Positions 25,796-34,537 of a stretch of DNA of 64,000 nt are shown here, one piece after another. A model generated the notes under the pieces. The model did no database searches. It was not told the DNA's origin and saw nothing but the letters and a program-made list of their open reading frames with translations. This stretch comes from Leifsonia shinshuensis. GTDB lineage: Bacteria > Actinomycetota > Actinomycetes > Actinomycetales > Microbacteriaceae. The stretch is taken from contig NZ_JAHHZQ010000004.1 of NCBI RefSeq assembly GCF_022606355.1, positions 124,001-188,000 on the forward strand, written 5' to 3'. The position numbers and the translations under genes were made by a program. The first letter of the stretch is position 1; every line of letters starts with the position of its first letter.

Positions 25796-26215
25796 GTGAC
25801 CCTCATGGAAACCGGCCAGCTCGCCATCAAGATCCTTCTCATCGTCATCTTCGCGGCCTTCGCGATCTTCCTCATGCTTCCCGGCCGAGGGGCGCGGCAT
25901 CTCGCGATCCGGCGCCTGCTCATGGTGCTGCTGCTGATCCTGCTCGTCCTCGCAGTCGTCTTCCCGTCGGCCGTCACCTCCATCGCGCAGCTCCTCGGCG
26001 TCGGCAGAGGGACCGACCTGCTGCTCTACGCGCTCATCGTGGTGTTCATCGGCAACTCCCTGGTCGTCCAGCGCAGGCATCGGAAGACAGAGCAGGAGGT
26101 CACGCAGATCGCCCGGCAGCTCGCGATTCTGCGCGCTCCCGACCCGGCGACCCTGGATCTGAGTTCCGGAGGGACGACCACCCGGCGCGAGGCCGGCTCA
26201 GAACCGGGAGAGTAG
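25796..26215 (+). CDS. DUF2304 small membrane protein
   Basis: A 139-residue protein with three predicted helices (ILLIVIFAAFAIFLML, LLMVLLLILLVLAVVF and LLLYALIVVFIGNSLVV) and a charged C-terminal tail beginning RRHRKTEQEVTQIARQLAIL that may form a coiled coil. This layout is that of DUF2304, which usually lies beside a polyprenyl-phosphate sugar synthase and is thought to work with it. GTG 25796 was chosen, 2 bp after the GT2 stop; an ATG at 25805 is an alternative. Its end overlaps the convergent membrane protein gene by 18 bp. Confidence 0.8.
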   Translation: MTLMETGQLAIKILLIVIFAAFAIFLMLPGRGARHLAIRRLLMVLLLILLVLAVVFPSAVTSIAQLLGVGRGTDLLLYALIVVFIGNSLVVQRRHRKTEQEVTQIARQLAILRAPDPATLDLSSGGTTTRREAGSEPGE

Positions 26216-27589
26216 GCCGGACAGGATCAGCATCGCGATGCCGAGGGCGGCACCGTAGCCGATGATGAGCCATGTCGCCCACCGATTTCGGATGAGCAGT
26301 GCAGGCATCAGCAGGAAGACGGGAAGCAGCGGCGCGCCATAGCGTGGCGGCAGAGCGAAGTAGCTTCCGGTGGTGACGGTGAGCGCGACCGCGAGCATCG
26401 GCGCGAATGCCACGGATGCGATCGCCGTGGCGATGATGATCGGGCCGGTGCGTCCCCGGACCCGTGCAGACCAGAACGCGCCGAGCACACCGGCGATGCA
26501 GATCCACGAGAGCGGCGCGACGGCCCAGTCGAAGATCGGGAGCGCATACCCGCTTCCACCGGTGATCCACACGTTCGACGTGAGCGTACCCGGCAAGAAG
26601 TTGGTGAGCTGGACGGCGAGAGACTTGAGGCTCAACGGGCCGCCGAGTCCCTGATTGGCGGAAGGGCCGATCGCGAGTGCGCGGTGTACGGCCAACCATG
26701 CCACCTGGGTCGCAATCCCGGCCCCGACCGAGAGGACTGCGAAGAGCGGCAGGCCCAAAGATCGACGTTCCACACCGGGTCTCTGCGTGCGCCAGCCGTC
26801 CGTCCACCTCGTCTTACGCAGCTCCCAGAGCCAGACGAAGACCAGGTAGAGAGCCAGTAGGCAGACGGCGAGGATGTTCGTGACCTTCATCAGCACGGCG
26901 AACGCCGAGAGCCCGACGAGCCACCACCCGCTCAGCCGGCCACGCGCGTACTTCGTCCCGAGGAGCACGAGCAGGGTGGCGAGCAGCACGGTCGGAGCAT
27001 CGGTGCTCACGAAGGTGTAGGTCCACCAGGTGAACGGCGACACGATGAACGCGAGCCCCAGCGCCACCGTGACGGCCGGCGGAACCCGGAAGGAGCGGAA
27101 GAGGAGGAACAGCGCCACCATCGTTCCCGCCAGCCACAGGGGTCCCGTCAATCGCCATGAGGTCAGCTGGTCGATCCCGGTCGCGAGATGGATGGCACCC
27201 CCGACGACCCACGTGATCCCGAAGTACGTCGGCGTGTACGCGTCCGCCGATGTCTTGCCCTGGAAGGGGAACTTGGCGATGTCGCTGTAGCTGGAACCGC
27301 ACTTCGCGCCCATCGGTCCGTAGGGGAAGACGCCGTTGCAGGCCATCCGGTCGAGCGCTTCGTGTCCGATCGTCTCGCCCTGATGCACCAGGAGCTCGGT
27401 CGGCACCTTGTCGAGGTAGTCGCTGTACACCCACTCGTCGATCGGGGAGAGCGATTTGGAGTGCATCGCTGTGACCGTTCCGCCGTACCCGAGTGCGACC
27501 ACGACGAGGAGGACGGGGACCCAGAACCTCCGCAGCCAGGCGGTGAACCGATCGGACGAGCGGACGGGAGCGGGTGCCGTAGCTGCCAT
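26198..27589 (-). CDS. Polytopic membrane protein, GT-C glycosyltransferase-like
   Basis: A 463-residue protein with about 11 helices. The first extracytoplasmic loop contains SLSPIDEWVYSDYLDK, with acidic residues just after helix 1 as in GT-C and DUF2142 proteins. Later there are CGSSYSDIAKFPFQGKTSAD and FVSTDAPTVLLATLLVLLG. Such proteins use polyprenyl-phosphate sugars outside the membrane, which would fit the nearby GT2-DUF2304 pair as donor maker. The start is the ATG of MAATAP at 27589, behind GAGAGGA and a TACACT -10. The open frame extends farther upstream but would cross that promoter. Confidence 0.78.
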   Translation of the reverse strand: MAATAPAPVRSSDRFTAWLRRFWVPVLLVVVALGYGGTVTAMHSKSLSPIDEWVYSDYLDKVPTELLVHQGETIGHEALDRMACNGVFPYGPMGAKCGSSYSDIAKFPFQGKTSADAYTPTYFGITWVVGGAIHLATGIDQLTSWRLTGPLWLAGTMVALFLLFRSFRVPPAVTVALGLAFIVSPFTWWTYTFVSTDAPTVLLATLLVLLGTKYARGRLSGWWLVGLSAFAVLMKVTNILAVCLLALYLVFVWLWELRKTRWTDGWRTQRPGVERRSLGLPLFAVLSVGAGIATQVAWLAVHRALAIGPSANQGLGGPLSLKSLAVQLTNFLPGTLTSNVWITGGSGYALPIFDWAVAPLSWICIAGVLGAFWSARVRGRTGPIIIATAIASVAFAPMLAVALTVTTGSYFALPPRYGAPLLPVFLLMPALLIRNRWATWLIIGYGAALGIAMLILSGLLSRF

Positions 27590-27624
27590 GTTCTGCGTGC
27601 TTTCCTCTCGCGCGGGCCTCGACA

Positions 27625-27630
27625 AGTGTA
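27625..27630 (-). promoter_or_regulatory. -10 element of the GT-C-like gene
   Basis: The minus strand reads TACACT with a predicted leader of about 29 bases that contains GAGAGGA. It is divergent from the galE promoter 41 bp away. Confidence 0.45.
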
Positions 27631-27670
27631 GCGGTCCCGGGTCTGCGGACTCGCCGCGAGCGGCGTCTCC

Positions 27671-27676
27671 TAGACT
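27671..27676 (+). promoter_or_regulatory. -10 element giving a leaderless galE transcript
   Basis: TAGACT, then six bases, then the ATG of galE at 27683. No ribosome binding site lies between them. Confidence 0.6.
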
Positions 27677-27682
27677 GTCGGA

Positions 27683-28663
27683 ATGAGAATCCTGGTCACC
27701 GGCGGGGCCGGGTACATCGGCGGTCATGTCGTCCTCCAGCTTCAGCAACGGGGGGACGACGTCGTCGTGGTCGATGATCTCGTCACCGGAGACTCCGCCC
27801 GCATCCCCGACGTGCCGGTCCTCCGCGCAGACCTGTCCGAGCCCTCGGCAGTGCCGATGCTGACGGATGCCCTGGCCGGGGTCGACGCCGTCGTTCATTT
27901 CGCGGCACGCAAGCGCGTCGACGAGTCGGTGCTCCGACCGGCGTGGTATTACCAGCAGAACGTCGGCGGAATGGCGAACCTGCTGCTCGCCATGGAGGCC
28001 GCGAGAGTCTCAGCTCTCGTGTTCTCCTCATCAGCGGCTGTCTACGGTTCGACGGAGGGCGACAGCATCCCGGAGTCCTCTCCCACCTCGCCGATCAGCC
28101 CGTACGGCCGCACCAAGCTGATCGGTGAGCAGATGCTCGACGAGGTCGCTGCTTCCCGCCCGTTGCGCGCGGCGAGCCTGCGTTACTTCAACGTCGCGGG
28201 GGCGGGCTCGCCGCGGCTGGGCGACACCGCCGTCCTCAACCTCGTGCCGATGGTGTTCGAGAAGCTCGACGCGGGGGAGGAGCCGGTCATCTTCGGGGCG
28301 GACTACCCGACGCCCGACGGTACCTGCGTGCGTGACTACATCCACGTCGCCGATCTGGCGTCGGCGCATCTGGCCGCGCTCGACGCCGTGGCCTCCGGCG
28401 CTATCTCGGGCAACCGGCCCTTCAACATCGGCACCGGCCGGGGCAGCAGTGTTCGGGAGATGATCTCGGCCATCGCGGCGGCCTCCGGTCTCGATCTCGT
28501 GCCTCGCGTCGCAGAGCGACGTCCCGGTGACGCTGCGATCGTCGTCGCCGACCCGTCGCGTGCTCGCTCCGAACTCGGGTGGGAGGCGCGTCACGACCTG
28601 CGCGACATCGTCGAGTCGGCATGGGCCTCGCACCAGCTTCTCAGCGGGAGCCCGCGTGGCTGA
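27683..28663 (+). CDS. galE: UDP-glucose 4-epimerase (first copy)
   Basis: A 326-residue extended SDR enzyme interconverting UDP-glucose and UDP-galactose (or the N-acetyl forms). It has TGGAGYIGGHVV at 6-17, FSSSAAVYGS near 113-122, YGRTK near 138 with the Tyr-xxx-Lys pair, and ASLRYFNVAGAGSPRLG. TPDGTCVRDYIHVADLASAH is the classic GalE motif. It is followed by a GT2 gene overlapping by 8 bp, so its product likely feeds that enzyme. A second galE lies at 37613-38575; this copy belongs to the accessory glycan locus. Confidence 0.9.
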   Translation: MRILVTGGAGYIGGHVVLQLQQRGDDVVVVDDLVTGDSARIPDVPVLRADLSEPSAVPMLTDALAGVDAVVHFAARKRVDESVLRPAWYYQQNVGGMANLLLAMEAARVSALVFSSSAAVYGSTEGDSIPESSPTSPISPYGRTKLIGEQMLDEVAASRPLRAASLRYFNVAGAGSPRLGDTAVLNLVPMVFEKLDAGEEPVIFGADYPTPDGTCVRDYIHVADLASAHLAALDAVASGAISGNRPFNIGTGRGSSVREMISAIAAASGLDLVPRVAERRPGDAAIVVADPSRARSELGWEARHDLRDIVESAWASHQLLSGSPRG

Positions 28664-29627
28664 GCGCGTCTCGGTGGCACTCTGCACGCACAACGGCGTA
28701 GACCACCTGGACGAGCAGCTGCGCTCCGTCCTCGCACAGTCGCGCATGATCGACGAGATCGTGCTCTCCGACGACGCGTCGAGCGATGGCACGCGCGAGC
28801 TTCTCGAGAGTTTCCGCGTGTCGGCGCCGGCGGGCGTCGACGTCGTCATCCTGAAGAACGACCGTCCGCTCGGGGTCACCGCCAACTTCGAGGCCGCCAT
28901 CCGTGCGACCACCGGAGACGTGATCCTCCTGTGCGACCAGGACGACCGCTGGGCGTCCGACAAGGTGGAGTCGTTGCTCGGCCTGCTCGCAGCCCCCGGC
29001 GCGCTCCTCGCCCATTCGGATGCGCGGATCATCGACGGCAGCGGGTCGCCGACGGGGGATACCTTGTTCGGTGCTCTCGGCGTGAGCGCCGGCGAACTGA
29101 GGGCCGAGGAGCGCGGCGATGGCGCGAGGGTACTGTTGCGCCGGAACATCGTCACGGGAGCGACCGCGGCCCTCCGGCGGGAACTCGCGGAGGCCGCGAT
29201 GCCGTTCCCGGGTTCCTGGGTGCACGACGAATGGCTCGCGATGCTGGCCGCGATCGGAGACGGGCTGCGGGTCAGTCGGCGCACCCTCACCGACTATCGC
29301 ATCCACGGGGGCAACCAGATCGGCGCGAGTCGGCTCACGGCAGGCACGGCGATGGGCAGGCTGACCGCATCGAGGGCCGCGCGCAACGCCCGTCTGCTGG
29401 CCCGGGCGGAGGACCTCTTTCTCCGGGTCTCCGCCGATGGCTCGGCCGACCGTCAGCTCGTCGCGGTGCTCGAGGCCAAGGTCGTCCACGAACGGATCAG
29501 GTCCGGTTACCCTGCGGCTCGGCCGCTGCGTATCGTCCCGGTCGTCCGCCAGGCGTTGACGGGAGCGTACACGCGGTACGGCGGCGGCCTCCGCGATGTG
29601 CTGCGGGATCTCGTTCAGCCCGCCTGA
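28656..29627 (+). CDS. GT2 glycosyltransferase
   Basis: A 323-residue family 2 glycosyltransferase. It has VSVALCTHNGVDHLDEQLRS, VLSDDASSDGTRELL and LLCDQDDRW, the last giving the metal-binding Asp-x-Asp. GAWTHDE-like acceptor residues appear as PGSWVHDEWLAMLAA and DYRIHGGN, which is usual in rhamnosyl- and galactosyltransferases of this class. The GTG at 28656 lies behind GGGAG and overlaps galE by 8 bp (GTGGCTGA). UDP-galactose is the donor suggested by the neighbour; this is not proven. Confidence 0.86.
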   Translation: MAERVSVALCTHNGVDHLDEQLRSVLAQSRMIDEIVLSDDASSDGTRELLESFRVSAPAGVDVVILKNDRPLGVTANFEAAIRATTGDVILLCDQDDRWASDKVESLLGLLAAPGALLAHSDARIIDGSGSPTGDTLFGALGVSAGELRAEERGDGARVLLRRNIVTGATAALRRELAEAAMPFPGSWVHDEWLAMLAAIGDGLRVSRRTLTDYRIHGGNQIGASRLTAGTAMGRLTASRAARNARLLARAEDLFLRVSADGSADRQLVAVLEAKVVHERIRSGYPAARPLRIVPVVRQALTGAYTRYGGGLRDVLRDLVQPA

Positions 29628-29633
29628 GCGCGC

Positions 29634-30518
29634 TCAGTACCCGACGATGTGGCGTGTGAGCGCCCGGATGCCGTCCGTGTTCCAGTGCCTGAGCGCTGCC
29701 GGCAGTTTCGTGGCCGCGTTGAGTCGTGACGACATGTGGAAGCGCGCCACCCGCGCCGCGTGATGCCATCCCGCCTCGTCCATGAGTTTCCGGGCGGTGG
29801 CGAAGAAGGCACGTTCCTCGGCGAAGCGCGAACCGTCTTTCGCCGACCACGACGAGACGCTGCCGGCGTGCCGACGGTAGCGGAACAGCGGGTCCGGCAG
29901 CACGACGAGCGAGCCTCCGCCGCGGATGATCTCCAGCTGCAACGCGAGATCGAGCACGACCTCGAAGTCCTCCACGAACCCGTACTGGCGGACCACGTCC
30001 GCGCGCCAGCAGATGGACGGGAAGTACGTCCAGTTGCCGCGCAGCAGGCTGCTCGCAAGCGACTCGCCGGACAGGATGGAGGTGCTGGCACGGCGCGGCC
30101 GCGCCCACCGCTTGACGCGGTCCGGAAGGGGGGTCGTGGGATTGCCGTCGCTCCCGATCACCGTCACGCCCGGCTGGAAGTACGACGCGGTCGGATACTC
30201 CAGGATCGCCGACCCCATCCGCCCGACGTACGCAGGCTCGAGGATGTCGTCGCAACCCATGAGGAGGAAGTAGTCGGAGCGGACCAGTTCGAGACACTTG
30301 GAGAAGTTGCCCGCCACACCCAGGTTCGCCTCGTTGCGGACGTAGCTGATGCGCGCGTCCCCCAACCCGACGAGCCAGTCACCCGGTGACGTGTCGGGAT
30401 AGTTGTCGTCCACGACGACGAGCCGCCAGTCCGGATCGCTCTGCGCGACGACGCTTTCGACTGCCCGGCGGAACTGCGCCGGATCGCCGTAGAACGGCAT
30501 CATGATGTCGATCGTCAC
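29634..30518 (-). CDS. GT2 glycosyltransferase
   Basis: A 294-residue family 2 enzyme starting MTIDIMMPFYGDPAQFRRAV, with VVVDDNYPDTSPGDW, NLGVAGNFSKCLEL and LLMGCDDILEP as nucleotide and metal-binding segments. HWNTDGIRALTRHI ends the protein. The GTG start at 30518 is preceded by a weak GGAAG. It is a lone gene between the convergent GT2 (6 bp away) and the divergent flippase-like gene. Donor and acceptor are unknown. Confidence 0.85.
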   Translation of the reverse strand: MTIDIMMPFYGDPAQFRRAVESVVAQSDPDWRLVVVDDNYPDTSPGDWLVGLGDARISYVRNEANLGVAGNFSKCLELVRSDYFLLMGCDDILEPAYVGRMGSAILEYPTASYFQPGVTVIGSDGNPTTPLPDRVKRWARPRRASTSILSGESLASSLLRGNWTYFPSICWRADVVRQYGFVEDFEVVLDLALQLEIIRGGGSLVVLPDPLFRYRRHAGSVSSWSAKDGSRFAEERAFFATARKLMDEAGWHHAARVARFHMSSRLNAATKLPAALRHWNTDGIRALTRHIVGY

Positions 30519-30683
30519 TGCTTCCAGACTTTCGTCGTAAGGTGGGCATGCTGCGAGAAGTGGCCGAAGTCCATCATGTCATGCGCATAGGGAGCGTCCC
30601 TCATAACATCGTCCGAGCCCCTCAACGAACCGCTTCCCGACACCGACGATATCGCACCGCGCAGCGACAAGCGTTCCATTCCG

Positions 30684-31928
30684 TTGATCCTCGCAGCTAC
30701 GGTCGTCTCCGGCCTGTCCGGGTACCTGGTCACCTGGCGGGTGTTCGTCGAGGCGGGCGCCGCGGGGTACGGTCTGTTCTCCGTCTTCTGGTCGGCACTC
30801 TTCCTAGTCGTGGGCATCCTCTTCGGTCTGCAGCAGGAGTCGACAAGGGTCGTGGCCCACGAGGCGGCCGACATCCGGCCGCAGGGTCGAGCGACGCTCT
30901 GGCGGTTCGCGGTCGGGGTCTCCCTGGTGGTGGCGACGGCGATCATGCTGCTGGCCCCGTTGTGGGCGGTCCCGAGCCTCGGGGCGGAGAACGCGAACCT
31001 CGCGTGGTTGGTCAGCATCGGCGCCGCCCTGAACGGCCTCGTCGCCGCAGCCTCCGGGGTGATGGCGGGCGCCGGGATGTGGAGGCATCTCGCGGCCATC
31101 GTGGCGCTCGACGGCATCCTCCGCGTCGTCTTCGTGCTCGGAGTGCTCACCGTCAGCCATGATGTCGTCGCGCTCGCCGTCGCGGTCATCCTGCCGTTCC
31201 CGCTGTCGCTGCTGGTGGTGGGGATCGCCGGGCGCCAGCGTCTCGCCGGGCACGGTCGGGTCTCGATCGGCTATGGTCGGCTCGCGCTCAACACGGCGCG
31301 GACGATGGTGGCCGCGAGCGCGACGGCCGTCCTGATCAACGGGTTCCCGCTCGTGCTTTCGTTCTTCGCCGGCCCGGACAACCACGATCTGCTCGGCACG
31401 CTGGTCCTCGCAGTGACGCTCACACGTGCCCCGGTCCTCGTTCCGCTCATGGCACTCACCAGCTACCTGGTGAGCCGGTTCTCACACGCACCGGCGAGCG
31501 TCGCTCGATGGACCACGCTGCTCCTGCTCGGTCTGACCGGCGTCGTCGCGGTCCTCTGCCTCGGAACCTGGCTCTGGGCCGTGCCTGTCCTGCAGTTCGT
31601 CTTCGGCCATCAGTTCACGATCTCGGCCCCGGTCCTCACCGGGCTCGTCGCGTCGTCCGGACTCATCGGTGCGCTGTGCATCTCCGGCTCCGCCGTTCTC
31701 TCCAGGAACCAGCACGGGCTGTATGCCGCAGGCTGGGTCGGCGCCTCCGTCGTGTCCATCGTCGTCCTGGCCCTGCCGCTGCCGTTGCCGCTCCCGGTGC
31801 GCACCGTGATCGCGCTCGCATCCGGTCCGGCCATCGGGCTGATCGTGCATCTCCTCGGACTCCGGCTCGTCAGCCGGCGTCGCGTCGTGGGAGCCGCAGC
31901 CGCCAGCTCATCCCCTGGGACGCCTTGA
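30684..31928 (+). CDS. Flippase-like polysaccharide export membrane protein (start uncertain)
   Basis: About 414 residues with 11-12 helices and no catalytic motif, resembling the MOP/Wzx superfamily: AATVVSGLSGYLVTWRVFVE, AGYGLFSVFWSALFLVVG, and later GLIGALCISGSAVLSRNQHG. The TTG at 30684 falls inside the first helix and has no ribosome binding site. The frame is open upstream to a TAG at 30588-30590 and adds a plausible acidic N-terminus (SSEPLNEPLPDTDD) with no ATG, GTG or TTG. An ATA at 30603 lies 8 bases after GGGAG. The 3-prime end overlaps the convergent polymerase gene by 59 bp. Confidence 0.72.
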   Translation: MILAATVVSGLSGYLVTWRVFVEAGAAGYGLFSVFWSALFLVVGILFGLQQESTRVVAHEAADIRPQGRATLWRFAVGVSLVVATAIMLLAPLWAVPSLGAENANLAWLVSIGAALNGLVAAASGVMAGAGMWRHLAAIVALDGILRVVFVLGVLTVSHDVVALAVAVILPFPLSLLVVGIAGRQRLAGHGRVSIGYGRLALNTARTMVAASATAVLINGFPLVLSFFAGPDNHDLLGTLVLAVTLTRAPVLVPLMALTSYLVSRFSHAPASVARWTTLLLLGLTGVVAVLCLGTWLWAVPVLQFVFGHQFTISAPVLTGLVASSGLIGALCISGSAVLSRNQHGLYAAGWVGASVVSIVVLALPLPLPLPVRTVIALASGPAIGLIVHLLGLRLVSRRRVVGAAAASSSPGTP

Positions 31929-33159
31929 CGGTGCAGATCACCAGCAGCATCCAGCCGGACTCGATCAGGATCGAGCTCTCGAAGACGCTCGTGACGAGCA
32001 GCGAGACCATCACCAGCGGAGCCCACGCGTAGACGACGCTGCGACGGTTGGACGCGAGCAGCCAGGAGCGGCTGAACGCCAGCGCGATCAGCGCGACGAA
32101 GAGCAGCAGGCCGATGAAGCCGACCTGGAGGTAGACGTCGAGGTAGGCATTGAGGCCGTCCGGGTGATAGGTGCCCGTCGCATCCTGGATGGCGTTGAAC
32201 GGGTAGAGGTCGGTCGGCCAGGCGCCCACCCAGCCCCATCCCGCGATCTGGTTGATCGGGATGAGCTCCCAGATCTGGATCCAGAGCTTGTAACGCACCT
32301 GGAAGTCGGCACGGGCGTTCAGCAGGTCGATCACGCGCGTCCGGTAGATGTACGCCGTGACGAGGATGGCGATCGTCAGGAGCGCCAGCCCCCACTGCAC
32401 CAGGGTGCGGCGGTGCGCAGGAACCTTGCGCAGCAGGTAGAGCGCAAGGGTGGCGAACCCGACGACGACCGATACGGCCGCGATAACGGGGGAGTGCGCC
32501 AGCAGGATGCAGAGCACCGCGAGCGTGATCGAGTACGCCGCCAGCTGCGGGCGCACCGAGCGGGTGCGCAGCTCGACCAGGAACGTGACGAACGCGATGA
32601 GGGCGACGATGCTGAGCGCGTTGCGCGACCCGAACAATCCCTGGATCGGGCCGCCCGCCGCGATATTGCCCGCGATGCCGAGGAAGCGGATGGGCATGTC
32701 GAGCAGCAGGCCGCTGAGGATCTCCAGGGCGAGAGACACGGTCAGCAGCGCGCGGAGGGCGTCGCCGACCACGCGGACGATCTGGATCGCGTCGCGCACC
32801 AGCGCGATGTAGACCGCGAGGAATGCGAACAGCAGCTGGTAGACCACCCCGGCGAGGGTGGCCCACTGGTAGTCGCTCCAGATCAGCGAGAGCGCGCACC
32901 AGCCGACGAAGAGCAGCGCGGAGATCGGCAGCAGGCCGTGCCATTCGATCAGCTTGCGCTGCGCGACGAACGACAGGCCGGCGAGCACCGCGATCGTGCA
33001 GAGCACGCCGATCAGGCCGGGCCAGCCGATCAGAGCGCGGATCGCGTGCGTCGAGAACCCGGTCACGACGGCGAGCAGGGCGAGCGTGGAGGTGAACCTC
33101 GCCGATCCGAGGAACTCGGTCACCGCGGGCGGCACCAGAGTTCGACGCGGTTCGGCCAT
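31870..33159 (-). CDS. O-antigen ligase/polymerase-like membrane protein (Wzy_C family), copy 1
   Basis: A 429-residue protein with about 12 helices and the large outer loop near the C-terminus typical of Wzy/WaaL proteins. That loop reads WELIPINQIAGWGWVGAWP and ends YHPDGLNAYLDVYLQVGF, with the conserved H-x-x-x-L-x-x-x-x-x-x-G arrangement. LFGSRNALSIVAL in the middle is also characteristic. It probably joins repeat units or attaches the glycan to its carrier outside the membrane. TAGGAT lies 7 bases before the ATG, so the transcript is probably leaderless. It follows copy 2 by 10 bp. Confidence 0.83.
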   Translation of the reverse strand: MAEPRRTLVPPAVTEFLGSARFTSTLALLAVVTGFSTHAIRALIGWPGLIGVLCTIAVLAGLSFVAQRKLIEWHGLLPISALLFVGWCALSLIWSDYQWATLAGVVYQLLFAFLAVYIALVRDAIQIVRVVGDALRALLTVSLALEILSGLLLDMPIRFLGIAGNIAAGGPIQGLFGSRNALSIVALIAFVTFLVELRTRSVRPQLAAYSITLAVLCILLAHSPVIAAVSVVVGFATLALYLLRKVPAHRRTLVQWGLALLTIAILVTAYIYRTRVIDLLNARADFQVRYKLWIQIWELIPINQIAGWGWVGAWPTDLYPFNAIQDATGTYHPDGLNAYLDVYLQVGFIGLLLFVALIALAFSRSWLLASNRRSVVYAWAPLVMVSLLVTSVFESSILIESGWMLLVICTVKASQGMSWRLRLPRRDAG

Positions 33160-33166
33160 GAAGAGA

Positions 33167-33172
33167 ATCCTA
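33167..33172 (-). promoter_or_regulatory. -10 element of the copy 1 ligase gene
   Basis: The minus strand reads TAGGAT with 7 bases to the ATG at 33159. It overlaps the stop region of copy 2, so the gene may be read both from this promoter and from upstream. Confidence 0.45.
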
Positions 33173-34537
33173 CGGCGCGGACTGCTTGGTCTTCACGGAG
33201 ACGAGCACGAGAAGCGTCCAGCCCGCCTCGATCAGGATGCGGCTCTCCGCCAGGCTCTGCGCGAGCAGCGCGGCGAGGAGGAGCAGCGGCAGGAGGGTCA
33301 GCGCGGTGTAGGGCAGGGAGTCACCCGCGGCGAACCGGGGGCGGTCGACGGCCTGGAACCACGACCTCCACAGCGTGCTGACGATGAGCAGCGCGAAGAT
33401 CACCAGGCCGACGATCCCGAGCTGCAGCCAGACGTCGAGCCAGGCGTTGTGCGCCTGGAGGTAGACCACGCCGCCGCGTTCGGCGAGGTTCTTGAACGGA
33501 GACACCCACGGCGCCCAGTAGCTCACCCAGCCCCAGCCGAACGCCGGCCGCTCCTGCGCGAGGTGGATGACCGAGTTCCAGATCGTGAGCCGGCCGGTGA
33601 GGTCTTCGCTCTTGCCGAGCAGCACGGGGATCTTCGAGGCGAACAGCACGACGGCGACGACCGCGACGACCACCAGGGCGGCGGCGGTCAGGTAGACCGG
33701 CCTGCGGCGCTCGGGGCCGGCGCGCCGGGTCCACAGGGCGAAGCCCAGCACCACTGCGGTGAACACCGTCGCGATGAAGACGGTGGAGGAGCGCGTGAGC
33801 GCGAACGTCACCACCGAGACGACCAGCCAGGTGATCGCCGTGCCCCGGCGGATGGTGCGGTCGGCGAGCTGGACGCCGAACACCACGAGCGAGAGCAGCG
33901 CGATCATGGCGAGCAGGTTGCTGTTGCCGACGATGCCCTGGATCTGGCCGCCGTGGAACAGCAGGTTGCGGCTCCAGTAGAACGCCGAAGGGATGTGCCC
34001 GCTGGGCACCGGCTGGGCCGGCGTGAGCGGCAGGATCGGGTGCCGCACGAAGACCGCGACGATCAGCTCGAACAGCAGCGACAGCCCGAGGATCCAGCGG
34101 AACGCGTTGGCGAGCGCGGTCAGCACCGCCCGCCAGCTCAGGCACAGCGCCAGGAACACGGCGGCGGCCGTCGTGGCCAGCTGGGCGAGGAGCCCGAGCG
34201 CCGTCGCGCCGGGGTAGGCCGACCACGCCAGCGAGACGATCGCGAGGGCGAGGAAGAGCACGAGGGTCTTCGGCGTCTTGCGCCAGCGGAACGCCGGCCG
34301 CGTCCTGACCAGGAAGACGATGCTGCCCGCCGCCAGCACGGCGGCGAGCACGAAATAGCCCGGCCAGCTGATCAGGTTTCGCCAGAAGTCCCCGGCGAAG
34401 AGCGTGAACAGCAGCAGCACGGCGAACACGGACGCGCCGGTCCCCGAGGCCCCCCGCGCCGTGCGGATGCGGTCGCTCAGCGACAGACCGCTGGACGGCA
34501 CAGGCCTCGGGCTGTTCACTCCCGCAGAATAGCTCAC
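33170..34537 (-). CDS. O-antigen ligase/polymerase-like membrane protein (Wzy_C family), copy 2
   Basis: A 455-residue protein with about 12 helices, homologous in layout to its neighbour. It has GIVGNSNLLAMIALLSLVVFG, a loop with RPAFGWGWVSYWAPWVSPFK, and VYLQAHNAWLDVWLQLGIVG, the polymerase/ligase signature with His in QAHNAWLD. It overlaps the manA stop by GTGA. Two adjacent copies could serve two different glycans or separate polymerisation and ligation; the sequence does not say which. Confidence 0.84.
   Translation of the reverse strand: MSYSAGVNSPRPVPSSGLSLSDRIRTARGASGTGASVFAVLLLFTLFAGDFWRNLISWPGYFVLAAVLAAGSIVFLVRTRPAFRWRKTPKTLVLFLALAIVSLAWSAYPGATALGLLAQLATTAAAVFLALCLSWRAVLTALANAFRWILGLSLLFELIVAVFVRHPILPLTPAQPVPSGHIPSAFYWSRNLLFHGGQIQGIVGNSNLLAMIALLSLVVFGVQLADRTIRRGTAITWLVVSVVTFALTRSSTVFIATVFTAVVLGFALWTRRAGPERRRPVYLTAAALVVVAVVAVVLFASKIPVLLGKSEDLTGRLTIWNSVIHLAQERPAFGWGWVSYWAPWVSPFKNLAERGGVVYLQAHNAWLDVWLQLGIVGLVIFALLIVSTLWRSWFQAVDRPRFAAGDSLPYTALTLLPLLLLAALLAQSLAESRILIEAGWTLLVLVSVKTKQSAP

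Noticed and set aside
30542-31162. A plus-strand frame with an ATG at 30542-30548 overlapping the flippase-like gene
   Set aside because: It is in another frame, gives an Arg-rich product without helices, and conflicts with the hydrophobic flippase frame that continues to 31928.
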